DNA of 64,000 bases from Amphibacillus sp. MSJ-3 (GCF_018919165.1 NZ_JAHLQM010000003.1:1-64000); one strand, 5' to 3'. Counted from the first letter of the stretch, positions 26,101 to 35,553 are shown. Notes: a model not told the origin generated them from the sequence alone. Program-made: numbers and translations.

Positions 26101-27503
26101 GGATATTTTACTATCCTTTTTTTATTTGGTTGCGGTGTGATTGTGGATTTCTTCAAAACAATATTATCTACCCTAATATACCAGTCCACATCAGCCCCTC
26201 TAAAAGTTGCCGTTGCGACTGTATCAGCTACTGGATTTACCAGCTCCACTTCGGAATTGTAGTCATACTGCTTTTCTCCAGCTTTCGCATGAGTAGCTCC
26301 ACCAACAACAATGTCTTCCACAGCTTCAATCTCATAGGTCACGTCAGCCAGTGGTCGATAGTCAAAAATGAAAGAGTGGAGGGCGCCATACTCTGATTCA
26401 GTTTGTTCCACATCGACAACTTTGTTGCCAGTCTTCGTTAATTTCAATAAGCCTTGTTGGGCCTTATTGTCCAAACGAACTTCAATAGTATTATTTGGCT
26501 CAATCATAACGGTTTTGATTTCACCTTTATTGACAAAGCCATTGGGAGCAGTGACTTCGGAAATCGTCACTTTTGTACCTTGTGGGATGTCCTTGATTTC
26601 AGCGACACCGTTTTTGTCAGTGGTGATATCTTTAGATACTCCTGCATATTCAAAACGTAATGTCGTATCGGTCAGTGGTTTGCCAGTATCTCCATCAATC
26701 TTTTGGACTTTGACGTTCCCTAGTTTGATGATGTTGACTTTTAGGTTGGTTTGTTTAGAACTCTCTAAATGAAATTCCACCATGACTTGTTCTTTAGGTT
26801 TCTTGTAGACAACGGATGTACCAACTTCGTTCTGAGGGACTTTCCAATAAAAGATACTGCCGTTTCTAGAATCGGCACTTGGCGTGATAATCAGTGTATT
26901 GCCGTCTTGTTTGATGGTGCTGTTCATAGAGTTGGATTCAAGCGTCATATCACTTAGTATATTATTGACATCTTTTAATGCTAAAGAGTCTCTAACTTTG
27001 ATAGTGACTTCTTGATTGTGCCAAGAGGGGAGAGTGTCATGTCTTTTGACTAATGCCATGATTTCAGCTTTTCGTTCCTGATAGTTTGGAATCGTGGAAG
27101 AACGATAGATGTCGCCGAGTTCTTCTCAGATCATGAGTTGAGTCACAGCGTAGCCATAGTGAGTTTGTTTTGTCTTGGTATAGCCGTAGTAAGCAATTTT
27201 AGACAGCAGGTCTTTTTTTGTATGGATAAAAGCTTCAGGTGTATAACCTTCACCGCTATTTTCAGGAATACCAGATTCGACACAGAAAACTTTCTTTCCG
27301 TCCATTTTCAAAACATAAATATTTTGAGTCAATTCATAACCAAGATGAACAGGGATGCCAGTGTAGTAATAACCAGTCAATTCTTCCAATACAAATGTGC
27401 TGGCTTGAACTGGTGTAGTGGATGTAAAAAAGGTACTGATGAGTGTCGGCAAGAGCATCAGTACCCCAAGAAACTTGTTGAAATATTTAGTTTTAGGTTT
27501 CAT
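26097..27503 (-). pseudogene. Thioester/Cna-B (SpaA-like) surface protein gene, interrupted
   Basis: Two frames form one gene. The 5' part (27126-27503) has a signal peptide and a thioester (TQXA) domain with KVFCVESG and YAVTQLMI. It ends at TGA where relatives have Trp (QLMIW-EE), and the frame goes straight on (ELGDIYRSSTIP). The 3' part (26097-27059) carries a beta-sandwich and a Cna-B domain (LTDTTLRFEYAGVSKDITTDKN). It stops after NKKRIVKYP with no sortase motif or membrane anchor, so the 3' end is lost too. Thioester adhesins bind host or matrix surfaces and are frequent cargo of Gram-positive ICEs. It lies between SieB and guaA. Confidence 0.8.
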
Positions 27504-27632
27504 AGTAGTTTCCTTTCGATTGTTTTTGAGTATAAAAAAATACTCTTCAGTTTATAGAAACGTCTTCTGTTTTAAATAGGGGTCATAATTTAAATTTTGG
27601 CGACATTATTTATTCTGACATAAAAAATAGAA
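27504..27632. other. Short spacer between ICE remnant and guaA terminator
   Basis: AT-rich, no gene seen. An attachment-site core would be expected near the guaA stop (GAATGGGAATAA read on the minus strand at about 27802-27813). I found no second copy at the far side of the island. Confidence 0.4.
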
Positions 27633-27671
27633 TCAAAAAAAGAGCCTTGCTTTCTTGCTACAAGGCTCTTT
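27633..27671 (-). terminator. Rho-independent terminator of guaA
   Basis: Read leftwards, AAGAGCCTTG, an 11-base loop and CAAGGCTCTT form a perfect 10-bp stem that is followed by TTTTTT. It lies about 130 bases after the guaA stop. Confidence 0.85.
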
Positions 27672-27803
27672 ATGCAACTTGATATAGGAAATTCCAACAA
27701 CCATTTTGGCGGAGAACCTATTCAAATTAACTTGTTTTCATCCATTTCATATGTGCCTAAATGCTGTTAAATCAACGTTCTCACACCAAGTTATCATGTT
27801 CTT

Positions 27804-29339
27804 TTATTCCCATTCAATTGTTGCAGGTGGCTTGCTTGTTACATCATAGACTACACGATTGACATGTTCGACTTCGCTTGTCATACGATGGGAAATCTTC
27901 TCTAGCACATCCCAAGGAATTCTAGCCCAATCTGAGGTCATGCCGTCAACAGAATGAATCGCCCGTATCCCCACTGTATGGTCATATGTGCGATTACCGT
28001 CTTTGACGCCGACACTCTGGATCCCTGGAAGTACCGCAAAGTATTGCCAAATATCACGATCAAGTCCAGCTTTTTGGATTTCATCACGTAAAATGGCGTC
28101 TGCTTCACGAACAATTTCAAGTTTCTCCTTCGTCACTTCACCTAGGACACGAATCCCTAATCCTGGACCAGGGAAGGGCTGGCGCCAAACAATTTCACTC
28201 GGAATCCCTAATTCAAGGCCAACTGCTCGTACTTCATCTTTGAATAGGGCTTTTAATGGTTCAAGCAATTCAAATTGCATATTTTCGGGTAGGCCTCCGA
28301 CGTTATGGTGTGATTTGACCATTTTCTTGCTATCTATCCCAGACTCAATCACATCTGAATAAATCGTTCCTTGAGCTAAAAAGTCAATATCCTTCAATCG
28401 ATCTGCTTCATCGTCAAAAACATAAATGAATTCATTTCCGATAATTTTCCGTTTTTGTTCTGGATCTGTGACACCCTTTAGTTTACTTAAGAAGCGATCT
28501 TCGGCATCAATGCGAATAATATTCATGTTAAAGTCATCTTTAAATGTCTTCATTACCATGTCGCCTTCATTTTTACGAAGTAGACCATGGTCAACAAATA
28601 TACAAGTAAGTTGATCACCGATTGCTTTATGAACAAGAGCGGCTACAACTGAAGAGTCTACTCCACCACTTAAAGCACATAAAACCTTGCGATCACCTAC
28701 CACTTGCTGAATCTGTTCAATTTCTTGTTCGATAAAACGGCTAGCTGTCCAATTTCCTTTACATTCACAGATTTCGAATAAAAAGTTCTTGAGAATATTT
28801 TGCCCAAAGACAGCATTTTGTCCTTCTGGGTGGAATTGAAGTCCAAAGATTGGCTTGTCCTGATGGCGCATTGCCACTACTACTGATTGACTTCTAGCTT
28901 CAACAACAAAGGGATTTGGTACTGCGGTGATTTGTTCATTACTGCTTATCAAAATCGTTTGTTCACTTGATGTATTGGTAAGTAATGAAGCTTCCTCAGT
29001 AATTTCTATTTTCATTTCCCTAGAGGTTTGTTCAGGTGATTGCTCAACCTTACCCCCAAACAAGTCAGTGATTAAACGTGCACCATAATCAAGGGCAAGA
29101 ACAGGGATGTCTAGATCAAAGATTGCTTCATTAATTGGCAAATGGTCTTGGTCATCAAGACTTTGTTGACCTCCTGATAAGATAATTCCTTTTGGATTAA
29201 TCTGCTTAATCTTGTCAATCGTTAATCGGTGTGAATACAATTCACTGTAGACGCCAAGGTCGCGAATGCTTTTAGTCATTAGTTGATTGTATTGACTACC
29301 ATAATCAAGAATTAAAATCATTTCATTTTCACCTTGCAT
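27804..29339 (-). CDS. guaA: GMP synthase, glutaminase active-site cysteine replaced by Asp
   Basis: GMP synthase makes GMP from XMP, ATP and ammonia, normally released from glutamine by an N-terminal amidotransferase domain. The synthase half looks intact: the PP-loop SGGVDSS is at 224-230, then [13 protein letters not shown] and the C-terminal block [12 protein letters not shown], ending [10 protein letters not shown]. The glutaminase half is odd: where GuaA has G-I-C-Y-G-M-Q, this protein has A-L-D-Y-G-A-R, so Asp84 replaces the nucleophile, while His170 and Glu172 (QFHPE) remain. It may therefore use free ammonia. The ATG at 29339 has AGGAG eight bases upstream; a GTG at 29348 is also open. 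A guanine riboswitch lies in the leader. The 3' end of guaA is a known insertion site of Tn5801-type elements, and an ICE remnant follows. Confidence 0.93.
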   Translation of the reverse strand: MQGENEMILILDYGSQYNQLMTKSIRDLGVYSELYSHRLTIDKIKQINPKGIILSGGQQSLDDQDHLPINEAIFDLDIPVLALDYGARLITDLFGGKVEQSPEQTSREMKIEITEEASLLTNTSSEQTILISSNEQITAVPNPFVVEARSQSVVVAMRHQDKPIFGLQFHPEGQNAVFGQNILKNFLFEICECKGNWTASRFIEQEIEQIQQVVGDRKVLCALSGGVDSSVVAALVHKAIGDQLTCIFVDHGLLRKNEGDMVMKTFKDDFNMNIIRIDAEDRFLSKLKGVTDPEQKRKIIGNEFIYVFDDEADRLKDIDFLAQGTIYSDVIESGIDSKKMVKSHHNVGGLPENMQFELLEPLKALFKDEVRAVGLELGIPSEIVWRQPFPGPGLGIRVLGEVTKEKLEIVREADAILRDEIQKAGLDRDIWQYFAVLPGIQSVGVKDGNRTYDHTVGIRAIHSVDGMTSDWARIPWDVLEKISHRMTSEVEHVNRVVYDVTSKPPATIEWE

Positions 29340-29436
29340 ACTTACCACTCCTATCTGTAACTGATAATTGTTAGGGAATACAGCTTACTTTTTTAAAAAA
29401 CAAGTATCTCATTCTTTAAATAACAAAAACCTCTGG

Positions 29437-29480
29437 CAAAAAAGACAGAGGCAGAAATACATGTAAATATTCTGCCTCTA
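29437..29480 (-). terminator. Regulatory terminator of the guaA riboswitch
   Basis: Read leftwards, AGAGGCAGAATAT, a short loop and the complementary TTTCTGCCTCT form a long stem followed by TTTTTTG. It lies just after the aptamer, and its first strand overlaps the 3' strand of the aptamer P1 helix, so aptamer folding and termination compete. Confidence 0.8.
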
Positions 29481-29546
29481 TAGTCGGAAATTTAATGGAT
29501 CTCCGGTAGAAACTCTCGAACCTTATTATCGAGGATATACAGAGGG
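29475..29546 (-). ncRNA. Purine (guanine-type) riboswitch upstream of guaA
   Basis: Read leftwards, the leader has the purine aptamer core: a P2 stem CTCGA ... TCGAG, the invariant GTTTCTACC, a P3 arm CGGA ... TCCG with ATTAAAT, and the closing CCGACTAT. The C in GACTAT is the specificity base for guanine (adenine switches have T there). The P1 strands CCTCTGTAT and ATAGAGG close the structure. The overlap of P1 with the terminator stem leaves the direction of control unclear by eye; repression by guanine is usual for this class. Confidence 0.88.
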
Positions 29547-29567
29547 ACTTGTATTAACTTGTTTGCT

Positions 29568-29596
29568 TCTATAAAAGTAAATTTATAACTATTCAA
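29568..29596 (-). promoter_or_regulatory. Promoter of guaA riboswitch leader
   Basis: Read leftwards, TTGAAT (29591-29596) and TATAGA (29568-29573) are 17 bp apart. They lie about 20 bases before the aptamer, which puts the start site just upstream of P1. Confidence 0.6.
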
Positions 29597-29766
29597 TGCC
29601 ATCTTGATAATCTTAAAAACGATTATAGATTGCAATCGATCACTTTTAAGCATATTTCAATAAAGAAATATGAGTAATTAATGTTACTATTTTATCAATG
29701 CCATCTTTATCGGTCAAGTTAATCTTTGTCTGATCTAGTGTTGAAGAGTACATTTATCGCAGTGCA

Positions 29767-29985
29767 ACTGTCAGTAAGACAGCACTTCAAGCATTTGAAG
29801 GAAATTGAATTTTAAAAGTTGGAGATCAATTGACAGTAAGGTCCCACTTGGTTTAAGAATCATTAGCTTATCCCCTTGTGATAGTAACAGATGTTTTCGA
29901 TGGCAAGAATAACCGCAAAAGTCCTCGCTGGTATGAGTAACCGCAAATGTTTCTGGTGGGACGAGTAACCACAGTCCCAGTCCCA
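29767..29985. repeat. Composite intergenic repeat, copy at 29.8 kb
   Basis: 29767-29837 is the second full 71-bp hairpin element (ACTGTCAGT ... TTGACAGT), the same length as the one at 6757. It is followed at 29896-29985 by three 28-bp tandem units (core GACGAGTAACCRCA) ending in AGTCCCAGTCCC. The order and orientation of the two families differ from the 6.5-kb copy, so they are separate units that tend to land together. No gene is supported between 29597 and 30035. Confidence 0.8.
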
Positions 29986-30035
29986 ACTCACAGTCAGTGG
30001 GGGATGGGGGAAAACCTACAAAGTAAAGAAACATT

Positions 30036-30923
30036 TTATATGTCATTATTTTCAATATTATAACGAACTTGGCCCAGGAATGCCTGGGAGGCAGTGGATA
30101 ATATCTGATTCTTCTTCCAAATCATATTCAGCCCTGCATGCAGGTTAGGGTGTAGCGGTTTAAAGCAAAGTTTGCTTTCGCCTGTAGTGTTAATTATTTT
30201 ATCTATACATAGGGCATAACCAAGACCTTCTTCAACCATGAGTGAAGCATTATAAAGTAAGTTATATGTTCCGGAAATATGCAATTTTTCAAGACCTTTC
30301 CCAAACCATCCGGAAAGCTCATTATCTACCGCTGTTTGACGTGAAATAATTAAGGGTTTATCTATTAAGTCCGAAGGTTGAATAAATTCTTTAGATGCCA
30401 AGGGACTTTCTTTTTGCATTAATACACCCCAAGTTTCAGTAGCTGGTAATTGAATGAACTCATATTTCTGCTTATCTGTTGGTTCAATTACAATACCAAA
30501 ATCCAATAATCCACTGTCTAATTTATCCATGATATCATCTGCGTTACCACTATAAAGGTGATATTTAATGGCTGAATGTTTTTTAAGCAGATCTGCTAGA
30601 GCCTTTGCAATAAAATGCATTGCTCTTGTTTCACCACCGCCTATGTATATTTCACCACCTATCACCTCTTCATGATGGAAATTAGCTTCTGTTTTATCAA
30701 CTAATTCTACGATTTCCCTTGCCTTCGATAATAAGAACATACCTTGTTCTGTTAGAGTAATTTTTCGATTTCCTCTTTGAAATAAAGTAGTGCCTAATTC
30801 TACTTCAAGGTCTTTTAATTGCCTTGATAAGGTAGGTTGCGATAAATGGAGCTGTTTTGCTGCCGCTGAAATATTCTCTTCATTTGCAACAGCAATGAAA
30901 TAACGTAAGACTCGAATATCCAT
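30036..30923 (-). CDS. LysR-family transcriptional regulator
   Basis: LysR-type regulator of 295 residues. The N-terminal winged helix-turn-helix is standard (MDIRVLRYFIAVANEENISA, then AAKQLHLSQPTLSRQLKDLE), and the rest is the effector-binding domain. The ATG at 30923 is chosen because AGAGGTG precedes it; the open frame runs upstream to 30998 without a ribosome site. It is divergent from the acetyltransferase, SDR and RibD-like genes, and LysR regulators usually control such a divergent neighbour. The inducer is unknown. Confidence 0.92.
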   Translation of the reverse strand: MDIRVLRYFIAVANEENISAAAKQLHLSQPTLSRQLKDLEVELGTTLFQRGNRKITLTEQGMFLLSKAREIVELVDKTEANFHHEEVIGGEIYIGGGETRAMHFIAKALADLLKKHSAIKYHLYSGNADDIMDKLDSGLLDFGIVIEPTDKQKYEFIQLPATETWGVLMQKESPLASKEFIQPSDLIDKPLIISRQTAVDNELSGWFGKGLEKLHISGTYNLLYNASLMVEEGLGYALCIDKIINTTGESKLCFKPLHPNLHAGLNMIWKKNQILSTASQAFLGQVRYNIENNDI

Positions 30924-31248
30924 AAAAATCACCTCTGAATATATATGCCTAAAAGGTATACGTATGTATTTGATATAAGTATTGGATATTCCAATCATAT
31001 CAGCTTATCATATAAGTGCAAAGCTGATTTGAGAAATCTAATAAAAGTCTGATTCGTTCATCTTCCATTCAGTCAAAGATGAAGAAAAGGATATTTTTGA
31101 TTTAATTCTCGTTATCGTCTGATTTATTGTGTTATCTCACATTAAATTTCTCTGTAAATGATGAGATTGTAAATGAGATGGGGAATACTTTTTTAGTGAA
31201 GAAGAGGGCTTTTGAATTAAAGAAAATATGAAGATTGGAGGATCTATT
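30924..31248. promoter_or_regulatory. Divergent intergenic region between lysR and acetyltransferase
   Basis: About 325 bases hold the promoters for both directions. An imperfect dyad around 30950-30985 (AAGGTATACGTATG ... ATATAAGTATT) is the best candidate for a LysR box, but no precise operator can be assigned. Confidence 0.4.
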
Positions 31249-31821
31249 ATGAATATGGAGGAGTTTGTTAAGTTTTGTAGAGATGGAAATCCTATTCCAG
31301 GTGGGAATAAAGAATTGCATGGGTTATTAACCGAATGTAGCTTTGAAGCGCAAAGGATTACGATGGAATTAAATTCTTCATTTCATTCGAAAGAAGAGAT
31401 AGTGGAGCTGTTCAGTAAACTAACAGGCGCTGAAGTTGATTCATCCTTCATGTGTTTTCCGCCGTTCTATACGGATTTCGGGAAAAATATTAATATTGGG
31501 AAAAACGTATTTATTAACACAGGCTGTTCTTTTCAAGATAGGGGAGGGATTAGGATTGGTGACGGTGCATTAATTGGAATGAATGTGACGATCGCTACAC
31601 TTAATCACGGCTTTTCCTTAGAAACGAGAAAAACAACATATTCTGCTCCAGTCATCATTGGGGAAAATGTCTGGATTGGTTCAAATGCAACAATATTGCC
31701 CAATGTCACAATTGGGAATAATGCTATTGTGGCAGCAGGGGCGGTTGTTACAAAGAATGTTCCGGAAAATACAATCGTTGCAGGAGTACCAGCAAAGGTA
31801 ATAAAAAATATTGATGACTAA
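31249..31821 (+). CDS. Maltose/galactoside O-acetyltransferase family protein
   Basis: Left-handed beta-helix acetyltransferase of about 190 residues, Maa/LacA/NodL type, transferring acetyl from acetyl-CoA to a sugar hydroxyl. The N-terminal Mac domain is followed by hexapeptide repeats ([58 protein letters not shown]), with the catalytic His in TLNHGFS and the usual end [12 protein letters not shown]. The ATG at 31249 follows TTGGAGGA; the longer frame from 31228 contains that site. It is first in a probable unit with an SDR and a RibD-like gene, opposite a LysR regulator. Confidence 0.88.
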   Translation: MNMEEFVKFCRDGNPIPGGNKELHGLLTECSFEAQRITMELNSSFHSKEEIVELFSKLTGAEVDSSFMCFPPFYTDFGKNINIGKNVFINTGCSFQDRGGIRIGDGALIGMNVTIATLNHGFSLETRKTTYSAPVIIGENVWIGSNATILPNVTIGNNAIVAAGAVVTKNVPENTIVAGVPAKVIKNIDD

Positions 31822-32067
31822 TAATGTGGAAAAAAGGTTTGCCTTTGATGGCCAATTTGACTTCCGTTAATGCTAGTCCTGTTATGGGAAATACAATATT
31901 AATAGCAATGCACTTATACTCAGGGTGATCTTAACTTCAATGTTTAAGATTTTTTTATCGAAAGGGTAGTAAAGGTGACAGGGGAGTAGCAAGCTGAAGC
32001 ATGCGAAAACCCATTATAAATGAAGTACCTAGGAAAAAATCAATCAATAATTTGAGGGAGCTGTTTA

Positions 32068-32805
32068 ATGATGACAATTAAAAATAAGGTTATTGTAATT
32101 ATGGGAGCATCGAGTGGGATTGGTGAGGCTACGTCTAGATTACTGGCTGAAAAAGGTGCTAAATTAATTATTGCCGCACGTCGATTAGATCGCCTTGAAG
32201 CTATAAAAGCGGCAAACCCTAAGGCGGATATCCATATTCAACAAGCAGATGTAACCAACTATGAAGAGGTTAAAAAAGTAATTAATCTTGCTATGGATAC
32301 TTATGGAAGAGTTGATGTTCTTTACAATAATGCTGGTATTATGCCAACTGCTCCAATCGTAGAAGGACGGCGTGATGAGTGGCAGCAAATGATTGATATT
32401 AATATTATGGGTGTCTTAAATGGAATTGCGGCAGTTCTACCAATTATGGTTGAGCAAAAAACAGGACATATTATTGCGACGGATTCTGTAGCAGGTCATG
32501 TTGTTTATCCTGATTCAGCTGTCTATTGTGGAACAAAATTTGCTGTACGAGCCATTATGGAAGGGTTAAGACAAGAACAAGGTAAAAACAATATTAAATC
32601 TACTATTATTTCTCCAGGCGCAGTTGCAACGGAGTTATATAAGACAATTAATGATAAACAGGTTTCAGAAGATCTTCATAAGGCACAAAAAGAATGGGGC
32701 TTAATTTCTGAAGATATTGCATCTGCAGTTGCATTTGCAATTGATACACCTGATCGGATGGCAATAAGTGATATGATTGTTCGTCCAACTAGACAACTTG
32801 TATAA
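32068..32805 (+). CDS. Short-chain dehydrogenase/reductase
   Basis: Classical SDR of 245 residues. The cofactor motif GASSGIG lies at 13-19, NNAG at about 87-90, and the catalytic Ser140, Tyr153 and Lys157 are all present (YCGTK). The basic residues RR at 38-39 after the second strand suggest NADP(H). GAGGGAG precedes the ATG. The substrate is unknown; clusters of SDR plus RibD-like reductase under a LysR regulator occur in several Firmicutes and are thought to deal with small carbonyl compounds. Confidence 0.9.
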   Translation: MMTIKNKVIVIMGASSGIGEATSRLLAEKGAKLIIAARRLDRLEAIKAANPKADIHIQQADVTNYEEVKKVINLAMDTYGRVDVLYNNAGIMPTAPIVEGRRDEWQQMIDINIMGVLNGIAAVLPIMVEQKTGHIIATDSVAGHVVYPDSAVYCGTKFAVRAIMEGLRQEQGKNNIKSTIISPGAVATELYKTINDKQVSEDLHKAQKEWGLISEDIASAVAFAIDTPDRMAISDMIVRPTRQLV

Positions 32806-32896
32806 AGTGAATCTTCACTTGTTGGGCTCCCCTGATCAGTTAACCATGCTAAAGCTATGATTTATAGAAATATTAATTATTTTGGAGGTAAGACTG

Positions 32897-33628
32897 ATGA
32901 AGAAACCATATGTTATTATTCATACACACACGGCGATAGATGGCAATATTGATGTGATGGATTTACAAGAATTTAAAGAAGCAAGTCGGCAATATCAAGA
33001 GTTGTCCTTGGATCCTCAGAAGCAGCAGTTTAATATCCAAGCTTATTTAAATGGAAAGACATCAACAGAAGATAATATAACATTCTATAAGAAACCAGCA
33101 TTAAATGAAAATGCCGATCCGGTTCCCAAGGGGGATTATATCGCAGATACAAATGCCTCAATGTATTATCTATCCATCGACCCGCGTGGAGAATTAGCTT
33201 TTGAAGACAATAGCTATGGTTATGGTGATGTAGCTTCTCACATTGTAGAAGTTTTAACGGAGCAGGCATCTCATGCTTACAAAGATTTTCTTAGAAGGAA
33301 GAAGATATCATATATCATCGCTGGAAAAGATCAGATTGATTATGAAGTGATGCTTGATAAGCTCTATAATCACTTTAAGATTAAGCGAATGATGGTTGGA
33401 GGCGGTGGAACAATCAATTGGTCTTTCATCCAAAATGATTTAGTAGATGAAATTAGTGTTATTTTGGCTCCTATTGCAAATGGCGATCCAAATGGACATC
33501 GCTTCTTCGTTGCAAGAGAACCATATTCCACGATTAAGGCAAGCGCTTTTGAATTGAAGTCTGTTAAACAGTTAGAGTACGGTACATTATGGATTCGCTA
33601 TACTGTAAAAAGGAATATGAAGAAATAG
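32897..33628 (+). CDS. RibD C-terminal/dihydrofolate-reductase-like protein
   Basis: About 243 residues with the RibD_C/DHFR fold: N-terminal KKPYVIIHTHTAIDGNID, a central KKISYIIAGKDQIDYEVMLD, and the signature MMVGGGGTINWSFIQNDLVDEISVILAPI. It is a predicted NADPH-dependent reductase, distinct from the riboflavin-pathway ribD at 50 kb since it has no deaminase domain. The ATG at 32897 follows TTGGAGGTAAG; a TTG at 32882 opens the same frame. It is third in line after the acetyltransferase and the SDR. Confidence 0.85.
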   Translation: MKKPYVIIHTHTAIDGNIDVMDLQEFKEASRQYQELSLDPQKQQFNIQAYLNGKTSTEDNITFYKKPALNENADPVPKGDYIADTNASMYYLSIDPRGELAFEDNSYGYGDVASHIVEVLTEQASHAYKDFLRRKKISYIIAGKDQIDYEVMLDKLYNHFKIKRMMVGGGGTINWSFIQNDLVDEISVILAPIANGDPNGHRFFVAREPYSTIKASAFELKSVKQLEYGTLWIRYTVKRNMKK

Positions 33629-33813
33629 TGATCCATCATGCGTTCTGAAGGCTTACTTATATTAGTGTTTTGTATTTTTGTATGATCAACACCGGACAGG
33701 AGTTAAAGCTATACTGCAACATGTATTGATGCCAGTATTTCAACTGGAGGCAGATTGATCACTTACTAAAAAAGTAGAAGATAAGATACAAGAGGCTGGA
33801 ATATAACTAACCA

Positions 33814-33857
33814 AAAAAATGGTTTCAAGCATTAAAATTTGCTTTAAACCATTTTTC
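33814..33857. terminator. Bidirectional terminator after the RibD-like gene
   Basis: AAAATGGTTTCAAGC and GCTTTAAACCATTTTT pair around a short AT loop, with A-runs on the left and T-runs on the right. It would end the rightward cluster. Between 33629 and 33813 there is an open stretch with no start codon (ending KKVEDKIQEAGI), possibly a gene remnant. Confidence 0.75.
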
Positions 33858-33976
33858 ACTTTCTCTTTGCCTGGTACGGAAAAATGCGAGAAGCACAAAT
33901 TGGCCTTCTGTCGCAATTTGAACATTGTAACCAGCTTTCAATCAAAATATTCAATTTATTATACATTTAAAAAAGC

Positions 33977-34125
33977 GTCCACCCAGAGTATAAATCACAG
34001 AGTGACACCTCAAAAATATTTAAGAGGTGATGATTCTATTTAAATGATGATCATAAGAAAAAGGAATCCAGTATCAAATGAATTCCTTTTTCATTTTAGC
34101 TGAGTTTTATCCCAGCCTCTACTTT
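33977..34125 (+). repeat. About 150-bp repeat with internal terminator-like hairpin, copy 1
   Basis: This stretch, from CGTCCACCCAGAGTATAAAT to TTTTATCCCAGCCTCT, occurs again in inverted orientation at about 46868-47022. Both copies carry a hairpin built from GGAATCCAGTATC and GAATTCC (here 34058-34092), flanked by A and T runs. Here it would terminate the leftward degV transcript, and at 46.9 kb it follows the TauE gene. It may be a mobile terminator-bearing element. Confidence 0.75.
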
Positions 34126-34127
34126 GT

Positions 34128-34979
34128 TCATTGGGTCATAAATAAGATACCGAGTGTGTTGGGTCCGCAATGAGAAGAAACAGTACATCCAGCTTGGGTT
34201 ACTATAATTTCATTAAAATTAGCAGTTTCTTCGATTACCTTTTTGACTAGTTCAATATTTTCCGGAGAAGTGCCCGAATGGGTAATGAAAATACGATCAA
34301 GCTTTAAATTGTCGTATTCATTTAACTTCTCTTGAGTATAGCGCTTAAACACTCTAGATAGGGATCCGCGATATTTTTTCCCTACGTTCATATTCCCGCT
34401 TGTATGGTCAACCTCAATGCATGGCTTTATATTTAGTAAGTTTGCGCTTAAGGCAGCAAGGGCGGAACATCTTCCACCTTCATATAAATAGGTCAGCGTA
34501 TCAATCACAAAGCTGGCATGGACTTTTGTTTTTAATTGATTAACTTCCTCATAAATTTGTGCTGCAGGCATCCCTTTATTAATACGATCACCAGCTTCGA
34601 GTACAAGATGCCCCATTCCTGTTGAAAGGTTTCCAGAGTCAATGACATAAACTCCTTCAAGTTCTTCTGAAGCAAGAAGAGCATTTTGATAAGACGAGGA
34701 AATACCAGAACCGAGGCTGATGTGAATAACTTCACAACCATTATCTGTCCATTGTTTAAAATAGTCGATATATTCTTGGGGGTTTGGGGCTGATGTTTTT
34801 GGTAAAATACGTTGTTCTTGGAAGGTGTGGTATATATCATTTGGCGTAATATCTACTCCATCCCGATACATCTTTTCACCTAAATTGATATGAAGCGGTT
34901 GACAATGAACCCTATATCGGTCTTTTGTTATATTATCTAAGTCACAGGTGCTATCGGCACTTAAAATAACTTTATTCAA
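34128..34979 (-). CDS. DegV family fatty-acid-binding protein
   Basis: DegV proteins bind fatty acids and in Firmicutes (FakB) present them to the kinase FakA for phosphorylation. The two-domain fold is recognisable: SADSTCDLDNITKDRYRV at the start, PKTSAPNPQEYIDYF and ISLGSGISSSYQNALL for the ligand pocket, and a C-terminal FITHSGTSPENIELVK. The 283 residues are a normal length. The start is a TTG at 34979 preceded by AGAGGTAGAGGAAG. No kinase gene is nearby. The lipid-binding role is inferred from the family. Confidence 0.9.
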   Translation of the reverse strand: MNKVILSADSTCDLDNITKDRYRVHCQPLHINLGEKMYRDGVDITPNDIYHTFQEQRILPKTSAPNPQEYIDYFKQWTDNGCEVIHISLGSGISSSYQNALLASEELEGVYVIDSGNLSTGMGHLVLEAGDRINKGMPAAQIYEEVNQLKTKVHASFVIDTLTYLYEGGRCSALAALSANLLNIKPCIEVDHTSGNMNVGKKYRGSLSRVFKRYTQEKLNEYDNLKLDRIFITHSGTSPENIELVKKVIEETANFNEIIVTQAGCTVSSHCGPNTLGILFMTQ

Positions 34980-35228
34980 CTTCCTCTACCTCTTTCACTA
35001 TTACAAGATTTAATATGATTATAGGTTAATATATTAGTATAATACCATATGATCGGTAAAACCTTAACAGCTTTTTGAAAGAAGTCTCTTTTCTTTGAGA
35101 GATGTAAAAAAAGCCATCGATTAGAAATAAGCAATAGACGAAAAGACCTCTAGTTAATATGGAGTAAGTAGTTCGTGAGGAAATCCGAAATCCATTCAAA
35201 GAAGCGAGATGAGTGACCGATGGGTTTT

Positions 35229-35480
35229 ATCGCAGTGTAACTGCCAGTAGATTCCTACGGAAACAGCAAACGGTCTTCGATGGGACGAGTAACCGCAGTC
35301 CCAGTCCCAGTCCCACGAGTCCGAAGATCCTTATTGCGACACGGTAGTGGAGCAATAAGGAATGTTAGACTAAAACCGCCACGTCCTGTGGCAACGTCTA
35401 ACTGACCCACATCCTGTGCGCCCGAGTTCGTGCCCGTGGAAAGCGAAGTATCTGGAAACTGCGGGTTTAGAGAACAAAGT
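35229..35480. repeat. Bacillaceae-type intergenic repeat with tandem-unit insert
   Basis: A partial hairpin-family arm (GTGTAACTGCCAGTAGATTC) is followed by one 28-bp-family unit with the AGTCCC hexamer array (35281-35316). Then comes a longer imperfectly palindromic element with AGTCCGAAGATCCTTATTGC, CATCCTGTGCGCCCGAG and GTGGAAAGCGAAGTATC. The last part is related to 56715-56890 and to a repeat common in Bacillaceae genomes. No gene is seen in 34980-35491. Confidence 0.7.
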
Positions 35481-35491
35481 CATAAATTAAC

Positions 35492-35553
35492 TAGATACTA
35501 AAAATTGTATAAAATAGGAACTTAAAAAAACTCCCACAATTATTTGACACAAA
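35492..35553 (+). repeat. About 62-bp dispersed repeat carrying TTGACA, copy 2
   Basis: Nearly identical to 14577-14638. Here its right end supplies the TTGACA of the promoter for the lipoprotein gene at 35659. Confidence 0.75.

Noticed and set aside
27988-28614. Plus-strand frames opposite guaA
   Set aside because: They are antisense to conserved GuaA domains with no initiation signals.
27804-29339. guaA as a pseudogene
   Set aside because: The frame is complete, the synthase domain is conserved and the regulated leader is intact; only the glutaminase nucleophile is lost.
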